From Diplosphaera chodatii (taxonomy: Eukaryota; Chlorophyta; Trebouxiophyceae; Prasiolales; Stichococcaceae), in the NCBI GenBank assembly GCA_032358165.1, contig JAALGY010000023.1, positions 1,612,001 to 1,676,000 of the forward strand: a stretch of 64,000 nt of DNA, in the 5' to 3' direction. Below the pieces are notes generated by a model. That model saw nothing but the letters and a program-made list of their open reading frames with translations, made no database searches and was not told the DNA's origin. This document shows, one piece after another, positions 48,444-58,500 of the stretch. The translations under genes were made by a program, and so were the position numbers. How positions within the stretch are numbered: the stretch's first letter is position 1; each line of letters starts with the position of its first letter.

Positions 48444-49367
48444 GCCGCAACGTCACACAGGCGCCACACTCATGATGCGCTTTGTGCTGAACATAAATGA
48501 CACGTTGAAAACATTGTGTGACATCGTATCGCTACTACATGTCCCACCAGCCAGCTGAACGGGTCGGGTCTATCGCTGAACATGTATTTCGGGACTCTGC
48601 CAGCAACTGGCCTGAAGGCAACATGCAGAAGCGTGCCAGCTTGATTCACAGGCGTCGGGAACGACGAAAGAATGCTGATGCTCAGTCGAAACACCTAGGC
48701 TGGGCCCCGATGCGAGTGTGAAGTGTATGCGCCTGCCTGCCAAGCTGTTTTCGTGTCAAGAGCTGCAGCTGGCACGCCCCAATCAAGTCAACTGACTCTT
48801 AATCATCGGCCGATCGATGTTGATCCCTTTTCCACGGGCACCGGTGCGCGATGCGCGCGGTGAAATGACACTGTCAGATACACTCGAAAGGCACAGGCTA
48901 CTGCCCTCGAGCTACGCGCGGGAGTTCGGCGGACCGCGAGCTATGTAGATGACCAGCTCAGCATCGGCCTCTGGGACGAGGCCGAAAGCATTGCGAGAGT
49001 ACATTGGAGGTACGACTTGACAATGATGGCAACTAGTTCGCATCTGCACGGTGTCCAATGCCGAGTGATTGTGCAACGATCTTATCAACATCGTGGTGCT
49101 CCATGAATGTGCATGCGCATGCATGTACTGCGGCGGCTTGCAGCTCATAGAGCCGTGTATGCTGCCGTGAAATCAGAGCGCTGAGTGGTGGTTGATAGGA
49201 GCGTACAGATTTATTGAACGTGCATGCACAGAGGCGTTCACCGTCCCAAACACAACATACGCCAAAGGAAGACCGCCATCTTCCTGGCATGCAAACAGGT
49301 GCATGCAGGTCTCTATGACTGGAGCAGCGTAGGAGGCACTGAAGCAAGCGCTGGTCACCGCACCAGC
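48444..49367. promoter_or_regulatory. Divergent upstream region of the FLY-type E3 and the Gln-rich gene
   Basis: The 924 bp between opposite starts hold two promoters and any leader exons. The ORFs here are short, and none joins convincingly to either gene. I see no repeat or RNA gene. Confidence 0.4.
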
Positions 49368-52276
49368 ATGGCAGCGCCGGGCAGTCAGCGGCCAGTCAAG
49401 CGGCTGAAAGCGGTGCAGAAGCCGCAGGTCGACGAAGCCAAGCGATTGGCTGTGCTTGCTGCTGTAGACGCAGTGCTCGCTGGACGGCACGTGGGCGATG
49501 CCTCTGACCTGGCATGCGACGGCAGCAGCAGGCAACAGAGCCCTGTTTCAAGCGGGCTAGAGCATCAGCAGCAGCAGAGTGGCAGCAATGCAGCGCAGCG
49601 GCAAATGCCAAGCAGTGGTGGTGCAGAACGCTCTTCAGACCACGAAGATGTATCAGAGCTGCAGATCAACGACATGCGTCCCGCGGCTGCAGACATGTCA
49701 GGACAAACAAAAGCTGATATCGCCAATGCAGGTCTGCATGCACAGCAGGCAGCCCACGCAGTCGGTCAGGTGGATGCACAGCAGCAGCATGCAGCAGCAG
49801 CCGCACAGCATGGTCGCCCAGGCACAGCTGGGCCTCCGCATGCACTGCAGCAGCAGGGCAGCGTAGCCAAATCAGGAAAAGTGGCACCAGCAAGCCACTA
49901 CAGCCAGCAGGTTGCTCCAGCAACCTCTGCTGCCTCTGACAGCTCAGCCACCAAGCGCGACAGTGCCTCAGCAGATGGTGTGTCTACTGCCGGAGCAGTA
50001 TCCAGCGATGGGGCGATCTCGGATGTGGAGGGGCCGGTGGCCCGCCCACCTCTGCGAAAGGTGAACATGCGCATGACAGCAATCGATGCGATCACTTCAC
50101 GTGCAACCTGTGTGACTGCTCCGACATGACAGTCGGACAACACGATATCCCGGCTGGCCTGCAGGCCAACCTCAGCAGCGTGCTGCCAGCAAAGCGCAAG
50201 CGCACAGCGCCGCCGCCCGCAGCGTCATTGGGTCAGGATGCTGCCGCGGTGCTGGCGGCTGTGGAGGCCATCGTGGGCGACATGCCAGTGCAGGACATCG
50301 TGGCCGGCAATGAGGTTGAGAAGGCCAAGCAGCCGAGAGCACGGCGACGCACCCAGCCGAAACCTCTTCCACCGGTCTTCCACCGCACACCTCTGCAAGT
50401 AGGCTTGCATCTTTGCAACCAACACCGTTTCATCACGACTGAAATGCTCAGCTGCACGGTTGCTGCAGGGTCCTGTTGTCCATGCAAACTGAAGAGCTGA
50501 AAGGCATGAGGCACACCGCTGCAGGCAGCTGCAGCAGCACGCAGGGCATGGAAACAGGCAGACATCAAGCGGCGGGCAGCAAAGCCTGCTGCGGGTTCAT
50601 CATCGCAGCATCAGCAGCAGCAGCAGCAGCCGTTACTGCCGCCCCCACCACAGTGTGTTGCTGATGCTTGTGGCATACATTGCAGCTGGGACGATCTACG
50701 CCCGACAGCAGCAGACCTGAGCGAACATCAGCCAGCTGTGCCGCCCCCGCAGCAGCCTCCGGCGCCAGCTGTGCACCAGCAAACAGGCCTGCTGCTACCA
50801 GCGCCAAGCACTATGTACACAGCAGCTTCGTCCTTCAGCCTGGTGACTGCTTCAGTCAGTGCAGCCTCCACCCTTACCAGTACTACGCACAGCATGCAGG
50901 CCAGCCTCCCTCAGACGATGGGTACCACAGCGCACTCTCTGGTAGCTGGCAGCCTGCCACTGCCAGCTGGACATCCATCCCCAGCGGACAGCAGCCTGCC
51001 GCCAGTGCACCGCTTGCAAACTGGTTTGGTCCATAGCCAAGCGGCCCACGCAGCAGCAGTGTTGTCGCAGCACTCTGCTGCGCAATTGCACGCAGCTCCT
51101 GAGGGCGTGCTGCCTCAGGTTCTACCCATGCCACTGGGTGCTCAACCCAACCTGCCAGCAGCAGCGGCAGGCCAGCCCGCATTTCCCAGCACGCAGCCCA
51201 GCTTGCCTGGCACTGAGCAGTCCACCTGGAGAGCTCCAGCTCAGCAATCGCAGCACCAGCACCAGCTCCAGCAGCAGCAACCGTCTGGTTCAGGGTCCGC
51301 ACCAGGCGCGGGTCACTGTCTGCAGCGGCCAGGCAACCCAGGAGTTGACGCCTTGTCGGCGGTGGTGTCAGCAGCGGCACTGCATGGCGTCGAACATGCC
51401 CCCCTGCAGGGCAGCCTGCAGCAGCTGCAGGCGCAGCACCAGGTGGCGCCTGCAGGGCCCTGCCCCCAGGTTCCTGCAGCTGGGCTGTGGGATAATTTTC
51501 TATCGCGTGGTCAGGTACCCTCGCTGCAGGAGGTCGCCGGCAACCCCGCGTTCCTGCTGGTGAGCACTCGACATGTTCACTGCACCAGTGCATCAATGTT
51601 GCGGGCTGCAATCAGATGCCAACAACTCCTTCACAGTCGATGAGGGCAAGAACATGTGCAGCCGTAATGTTCAGCAGGCCAACGCGAAACCACACATCTG
51701 CAATCAGATGCCAACAACTCCTTCACAGTCGATGAGGGCAAGAACATGTGCAGCCGTAATGTTCAGCAGGCCAACGCGAAACCACACATCTGATGATGGC
51801 TGTTCTTGCGATGCAGGAGCTGAGCACCTTTGCGCAGCGCAATGCGCAGCTCATGCCGCTGCTGTGGCCGCACTGCGACTGGCGCAGCCTGCTTGCTGCC
51901 GCAGCGCCACCACCTGGTGCCGTCGGCAGCGGCGGCAATGGTGCTGCCCCTGCCGGCTCGGCTCCCCGTCCCCAGCCCGCTCAGCCGCCCGTCAGCCGGC
52001 TGCCACCTGAACCCAAGGTGAGATGTGTCGCTACCGCAACTACTTCGCATCCTGGACAGCTTCCCCATACGGACCCCTCAACAGCTGATGCACAGTGCCC
52101 GGCCCTCATGTCCAGCAGTCTGACCCATGCGTAAGCACACCTCTCCTGCGTTGCAGTGTCTCACATGGGAGCACATTGCACTGCTGAAGCGCTTCCGCAC
52201 AAACCGCCCTGCCGCAGCGTGTGACCCCAGGGATGACAGCAGTAATGGGCGTAAGGATACAGCAGCAACCACGTAG
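49368..52276 (+). CDS. Unrecognised large Gln/Ala/Ser/Pro-rich protein, about 745 residues
   Basis: I do not recognise a family. Five exons give one continuous frame. Exon 1 (49368-50059) starts MAAPGSQRPVKRLKAVQKPQ and contains EAKRLAVLAAVDAVLAGRHV. Exon 2 (about 50164-50398) has LPAKRKRTAPPP, GQDAAAVLAAVEAIVGDMPV and a basic stretch, KQPRARRRTQPKPLPPVFHR. Exon 3 (about 50544-51554) continues AAAARRAWKQADIKRRAAK, a short poly-Gln, and a long low-complexity region ending WDNFLSRGQVPSLQEVAGNP. Exon 4 (about 51816-52017) reads ELSTFAQRNAQLMPLLWPHC then DWRSLLAAAA. Exon 5 (about 52157) reads CLTWEHIALLKRFRTNRPAA, with TAG at 52276. The related helices in exons 1 and 2 may be a repeated unit. Basic clusters suggest a nuclear protein; low-complexity tracts resemble transcription cofactors. 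Both are inference. Confidence 0.7.
51606..51792. repeat. Perfect 92-bp tandem duplication within an intron
   Basis: Copies at 51606-51697 and 51698-51789 are identical by eye over 92 bp, followed by three bases of a third. They fill most of the intron between exons 3 and 4 of the Gln-rich gene. Because 92 is not a multiple of three, retention in the mRNA would shift frame. Confidence 0.92.
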
Positions 52277-52806
52277 ACATATGACTAACCTCAGGATACA
52301 CATAGACAACGGCTGCCCTCATTGGCCGGGTAATGCTATTGCATATGGGTGGAACACTATATGCACAAACACAAGCCGTGCGATGCCTTCGTGTGTTGGC
52401 GGTTTGCCTCAGAGACCATTCAGCACCTTTTGGACTTTGCTTTCTTCATGGTTTGCACTGATGGTCAGCTTGCAGTCAGCGAGTGCTTGGCATCATCATT
52501 GATGCGAACAGCATGCAGTACGGCAAACCCTATGGCAAACAGCTCATGCAGCACATCTACAGTGTGGCAGCAATCAGTTAAGATATTCAAATTCGAAACC
52601 AGTCTGTGACAACAAAGCATGATGTGCGTTGACAACAAGGCAGTACAAACCACACAGCTGTTTGCAGCCAACATGCAGCGCTTCTCACTCTGTCGTGTGC
52701 ACACAAGCGTTGCTTCCACCCTGCCGAAGACCAGGTACGGTCGCCGGGTGACATGCAACTCAATGCAGGCGTGCAGCCCGATCCAGGCTTGGCCTGTCCA
52801 ACAACC
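52277..52806. other. Convergent 3' spacer between the Gln-rich and RETICULATA-related genes
   Basis: This is AT-richer, non-coding sequence where two genes end. No TGTAA on either strand and no repeat are seen. Confidence 0.5.
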
Positions 52807-54886
52807 TCAGTCCTCCGACGACTTCTGCACCCCGAATACCTTGGCCAGCGTCACGAAGGACATGCCGCCCACGATGTTGTTGAGCAGCCTGATGACCGTC
52901 GAGAACGCTTTGAAAGCACTGGGGGGCATGGCTGGCGCCAGCACCTGCGTGCACCAGCACAACCATCAGCATGCATACAGCTGGTACGTCATGCAACTGA
53001 ACATGGCGCAGTTGCTGGTGAACTGGGCGGCGTCTGGGGCGCACAGCAGCTTGCAAATTGGCATCATGAAGAAGGTGGCATCCTACCATGTCTAGCCCGT
53101 TGAGCGCCTGGTATCGTACATTGGAGGACACCCCCATATGCGTGGCCCAGACGCCCGCATTCGACAGGACGCCTGGCGACTCGTTTTGCACCTGAACCAA
53201 GTGTGTGCACATGCCTCACAGCATGCAGCGGATCAAGATTTGGCCTGAGAATATCGCTTGATAGGCAAACACCCCGCAAGCAAATGACGCAGATCAACTC
53301 GACACCTCAAAGTTGGGGTCCAGGCGCTTGCGCAGCGCTATGAGGCCGTTCGACAGCGAGGTGCCAATCACTCCGGCGCAAAACCCGACGACCCCAAAGA
53401 CGACACCCTGCAAGAGGAGGGATGTAGAGCAGCGGTTGCAAGACTTGATCTGCATGGCTGCGCAGTGCACCGCCCTGAACATGAACAGATGAGCACCATG
53501 GCCCTTCGCTGACCTTGTAGCCAAGGTTCAGGAACCGCTTGCCCACTGGATACCCCGGTTCAAAGAAGTTGCCACCTGCGGGTGAGGGTGAAGGTCATGT
53601 GTATCAGGGCCTGCACGTATGTGGGCCGACTGCCACGAGGTTGAGACCTCATGCAATGCACGAAGGTACTGCAGGGACGTTGCACATGGAGGTCAGTCGG
53701 TGTGCGGCCAAGTGATGAACGCACCTGGTGCGCCCATGCTTTTGAGCGTGTTCTCATCGAACAGCTTTGCTACGATGTTGCTGCTGCCGGCCTTTGCGGC
53801 GGAGGCCGGCGTCTTTGCCAGTAGGTACATCAGCGCAAAGTTCATGATGCTGCCGACCTGCCGCCAGCATCAGGCTAGCTTAGTGTTGCTCGCCAACCGA
53901 CAGTGTATCAGTGTTGCACACTGTCTGTGCAGCCAGATGCGCCATGTAGCCCCTCCGGATCCGTTTTAGCGTCACAAGCCTTTACAAGGTGGCAGCCTAG
54001 ACACGCACCACAACTGTGGAGAACACAAAGTCCAGCTCATGGATGCCCCAGTCTTTCCGCGTCGACATGTCGCCCACCACGGCTGCGCCGACCCCGATGA
54101 CCTGCACGTCATCAGCGAGCGTCAGCGACCATGATAACTATGCAACACGCTAGAGTCGCAGTCTGCCACCACCATGGACGTAGATCCGGCTGGCAACAGG
54201 GGCACCTGGCAGCACTTGCCTGCTCGATGAGGACCTTGAAGGGGAACTCGGGATCGGCCGCCACGCGCTCCCGCCAGCCCTTCAGCACAGCCGACCACAG
54301 GCCGCTGGACTCACCAGAGCCATCGCCCCTGCACTGAAGATGACGGGTTGCGCAAATGCATTGCTGACGGCCGCATCGCAAGCCCGAAACGACACCCACT
54401 GATGTGCGCCAGCCGCACACTCCTCACCCTTCGCCGCTGCCGTCGTTGCCGCCGCCCCACCACCCGCCGCTGCCGCTGCCGCCGTTGAAGCTGATGCTGC
54501 CGCTGCCGCTGCCCCCACTGCCGCCCGTTGCTGCCTCCGCCACCGGCACATGCCTGAGCGACTGCCTGGGCGTCCTATTCATGCGAGGCAGCCACTACCA
54601 GGCATCAGTATAGTGTAACCGACGCATTCATCAGGACCACCGCGAGTCAGTGGTTCTCATAAGTGGTATGCGCCTCCTAGGGTGTTCACGACCATGTGCC
54701 GCTTCGAGGCCGTGACGGCCCCCACAACAGTTCTGATACTTCGACATACCGTCTGAAACTCTGTCTGCTGTTGTGAAGGTGGATCCTCACGGGAGCAGGC
54801 CCTAGCTGTGACCACCGCCGCGCAGTACCACTTTGAGACACTGGTGCCGTGCGCATGTGGCCTCCTAACTTGTGCTGTGTCTGCAT
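52807..54886 (-). CDS. RETICULATA-related chloroplast envelope membrane protein (DUF3411)
   Basis: RETICULATA-related proteins are multi-pass chloroplast envelope proteins that affect leaf mesophyll and plastid function in plants; their biochemical role is not settled. The start exon at 54886 (MQTQHKLGGHMRTAPVSQSG) is a transit-peptide-like stretch ending at a GTATGT donor. It joins in frame to HVPVAEAATGG and a Gly/Ser/Trp tract (SGGGWWGGGNDGSGE) typical of the family. Next come GWRERVAADPEFPFKVLIEQ, VIGVGAAVVGDMSTRKDW, GIHELDFVFSTVVVGSIMNF, APGGNFFEPGYPVGKRFLNL, GVVFGVVGFCAGVIGTSLSN, NAGVWATHMGVSSNVRYQAL and VIRLLNNIVGGMSFVTLAKV. The end is FGVQKSSED with TGA at 52807-52809. The intron after LIEQ starts GCAAGT, a GC-AG intron. 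The Ala/Gly tract makes exact lengths uncertain, but the order matches the family. Confidence 0.88.
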
Positions 54887-55582
54887 GACTGCAGCTATCG
54901 ATCACGCTTAGCCAGGTGCTGATCTGCAGTTGTGTCTCTTTACCGTATTGCCAAATACCGGGACTCGGTCTGTCAAATTCAGATCAGCGACTGCTCACCT
55001 ACAAGCTACAGTTGCCTAAGAACGAATGCTTCGCACCCAGAATGTATCTGAAGCTGACAGGACCGGAACGCAAGATGATTAGAGCTTGTCTCTGAACCAG
55101 CTTCAAACTGAATCTGCTGCCAGCGTGGCGGCGAGATCCGCCATGGTGGCGGCAATGCCATCCAGATGCATGACCAGTGCATCCAAGGCGTTGGCTGTTG
55201 ATACAGCAGACATGCAGAGCTGCTTGGCTCCTGGCTTACAGATGATTGAAGGCTCTAACGCACTAAGACACACCAGGTAACGCAAACAATGCAATGCAAC
55301 GTACTGCAACAATAATTAGTCTGCAGGCCTAGTCTGCGCAAATCGTCATCAGATACCGAATGTCAATGCAGCAAATATTGACAACACCTACAACACACAA
55401 CCACACCTCAATCGTTCGATGACAATATGTGATTGCGCTGACCCAACCTAGTACTACATCGTCAATCTTCCTGTATTTGGGTCCATCTGCCTCAATCTGC
55501 GTCAATCTGGCCCCCATGCATGCTCCCGTGATGGTTGTTCACACAACATGTTCCCAAGGATGGTGTTGGCTTGACGCTGGCT
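54887..55582. other. Spacer between the coiled-coil gene 3' end and the RETICULATA-related gene
   Basis: This AT-richer sequence holds a 3' untranslated region and a promoter, both on the minus strand. A minus-strand TGTAA occurs at 55236. A small helical minus-strand ORF (55103-55312) was considered and set aside. Confidence 0.45.
55236..55240 (-). terminator. TGTAA poly(A) signal candidate for the coiled-coil gene
   Basis: TTACA on the + strand reads TGTAA on the minus strand, about 343 nt past the stop at 55583. Confidence 0.4.
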
Positions 55583-58500
55583 TCACGGCTCGCCACCATC
55601 AGCCCCTTCCTGCTTCGGGGTCCCCTCAGGGCTCTCTATGGGGCTCTCCTTAGGGCTCTCTACGGGGCTTCCCAGCCGCGGTGATGCAGTCACAAAGATA
55701 CTGCGCATCACATTCTTGTTCTCTGGCACCTGCGCGAAGGCGCTGGTGCGTCCCTGGCTGCTCCGGCTGCTGGCGCTGTCAGCACTTTGGCCAGTGCCCG
55801 CTGCACCGACACCTCCAGGCCTCTGCTCTGCACCCTGACCATTTGCCGCTGTGCTGTCTGCAGACGAGGTGCTCCCGGAGCCTGAGGCGGACGGCTTGGG
55901 CAGGCCATTGGGTGGCGTGACCATTGCGCTGCCACCGCCTGTCACATGTGCAAACCAGGATCTCAGCTGCATAAAGACGATGCATCAGCGTCATCAACAA
56001 CGATGCCAGGCAAGGTGGCGGTGCACTGCAGACGTATGCCATCGAGGTGGCGGAGGTGGGCACCCAGCGGCAGGGCAAGGTCGGTGCTGCGGTGAGGCGG
56101 CAGCAACGGGGCGGTGGCCGCCCCCCGCAGCCCGCCCGCCCGGTCCATGGAGCGCCGGTCGGTGCTGCTGCGCGGCGGGCGACCCGCGTCCGCGCTCGGC
56201 CGCGGCGGCATGGCTGCACGTATGAGGGAGGGTCGCAGCTCACACAGCCGCTGTGGGGCACACGCGCAAGGTGGAGCAGACGGGCATGCAGTTGAAGAAG
56301 TGACGAAAAACACAAGGTAGATCTGCGCTGGACTGAGCGCTTTAGCCTGATATATGCCGCCTTGCAGGTCAGTGTACAGAGAGGTGCATTTGTTGTGCTG
56401 TGGACCCAGCGGGGCAGGGCGGGGACGCACAGGCGGACTGCTCCAGAGACAGGCGGGAGTTGCCGGGGGCGCCGGGCCGCGGCAGGCGGGCGCCCAGGTC
56501 GGCCGAGTGGCGCTGCCCCAGGGGCCGGCCCCGCTCCAGGCTCACCCGCTGCGCGCTGCTGGTTCGCTGCAGGCTCACCCCCATCACATCCTGCGAAGAC
56601 GACGCAGCCACCGTGAGGGCAGGGCACCCAGGCCGTGTGAAACTCCAGACCGCGAAAGTCTCGGGATTCCTTGCACATCGGATCCTGCAGCCATGCTCAG
56701 CGCATCTTCGAGGCCCCGCCTCATTACGCGCCTGCTGAAAGCCCACAGTGCGAAGCATGTACGGATCGTGTCGCCCCACCTCCAGCCGCTTGGTGAGCAC
56801 GATGAGGCGGTTGGCGTACGGCCCCGAGGGCCCCGCAGCAGCGCCCCCCTCCCCCTCCTCCTCACCGGCTGCGCTGCCCGAGGCGCCGCTGCCACCGCTG
56901 CCGGCCTTCGCTGGCGACATCGTCTCCCCGCCACTGCTGTCCCCCATCAAACGTGCCGGACTGTGCACGGACCAGGTGCCAACTGCTTGGAATGACACTG
57001 TCAAAGTCCCCAACCTTCCTGCAGCCTGTGATGTGCAACTGGCTTTGCCATGGTGCGACCGGGGTGCCGCCTTCTGCCCTCACTGAGGGTGATGCCACAT
57101 TGTGATGTACCTGCGGCACGGGCTGCTGGGGGAGTCTGGGGAGGCGAGTGCGTCGCCGGCAGCCAGCGAGCCGGAGCGGCGGGCGGCCCCGTCCCGCAGC
57201 AGCGCCTGCCGCCGCACCACCCGCAGCTGGTCCTCCAGGCCCTGCAGCGCCACACACAGCCACCGTAACATCGCTGCCCGAGGTCACGGCTTTGTGTTGT
57301 AAGACAAATTTTTGCATTGGAAGCAGCGGTGGCGAGGCGGCAGCAGGGTGGCCAACAACTGCACAGTGCAGCACTGCGCACACAGCTTGTTTCGCACAGG
57401 CAAACGCACCTCGATGGTCTCGGTCAGCCGCCGCACGTCCTGCTTGTGCTCGATGGCGGCGACAGCGAGGCGCGCCTCCAGCTGGTGTGTGGCCACGCTG
57501 GAATCGGCTTCAGCGCCGCGCGCCTGCCGAGCATCCTGCCGCAGCTTCGTCACCTAGCCACATGTGGTACACAGGGGTAACAGGGCCGTGCCGAGCACAT
57601 GATTTGTCTCGTTGCTTTGCATGTCCGCACTGACGCTGTACGGAGATTACGAGGCTGTTCAACACACCCCACTCTTTTCAGCAGCAAATCCGAGCAGGCA
57701 CATGGCAAGGTGAGCGCAGCGCGCCTCAGTCTGCAGGCCGGAGAGCTGTGCCTTGTACAGCTCCTCCTCCCGCGTTGACAGCCGCTTGACGGACGGGATC
57801 ATGCGGCCGTCCCACTCCTCGTCGTTTTCCTTCCGATTGCAGAAGACCAGTTCAGTCGGTTGAACTGTGGCAAACTCGCTGCACAGCCGAGTCAGCGGTG
57901 TATGCAGATGAGCACAGCAAGTGGCTGGTGCAGGACTCGACACGACATGCGGCCATGCATGCGATGGCACCTCCTGCTTGGCATCCTTGCTGTCCTGCTT
58001 GTCTTTTTGGGCCTGCACCAGGTCATTGCGCTCCTCCTCAACAGTTCGCAGCCGCTCCTCTGCCTGCTCCAGGTCCCGCTTGGCCTCCTCAGCCGCCGTC
58101 TGCACAACAGTGCCAGGTACACTGCTCATGTACTTATAACGCACCAGCAGCATGTGCACAGCTGTGCAAGCAAGAGACAACATGCAGGGTACCATCAAAG
58201 AGACTCGGCGCTCACCTGCGCCTCTTCGAGGGCAGCCTCCAATTCGGCGCGACGGGCGGCGAACTCGGCCTTGGACTCCTCGGCTGCCTGCTCCAGGCGC
58301 TCAACCACTGCCAAGGTCACACTGAGCTGCTCCTGCAGTGCCTCTGCCTGCGAGCAGCGGCAGCAGCGCAGCCTAAGCAGCAGCCGTAGGACAGAATACA
58401 CTTCACATTCGAGCAGGCTGAACAGGCAAAGTGCCATTGGCATGTCCTATGGCGCACCTGATTGTCAGACTCTGTAGCCTGCTCTGTCATTGTGGACTGC

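Noticed and set aside
50883..51611. 242-codon minus-strand ORF opposite the Gln-rich gene
   Set aside because: CAG/GCA-rich DNA leaves the complement open by composition. The + strand frame continues through four further exons.
55103..55312. Minus-strand ORF ending in an Ala-rich helix (ALDALVMHLDGIAATMADLA)
   Set aside because: It lies in the likely 3' untranslated region of the coiled-coil gene, starts 66-270 bp after that gene's stop, and no join to an upstream exon (MGARLTQIEADGPKYRKIDD at 55517) was convincing.
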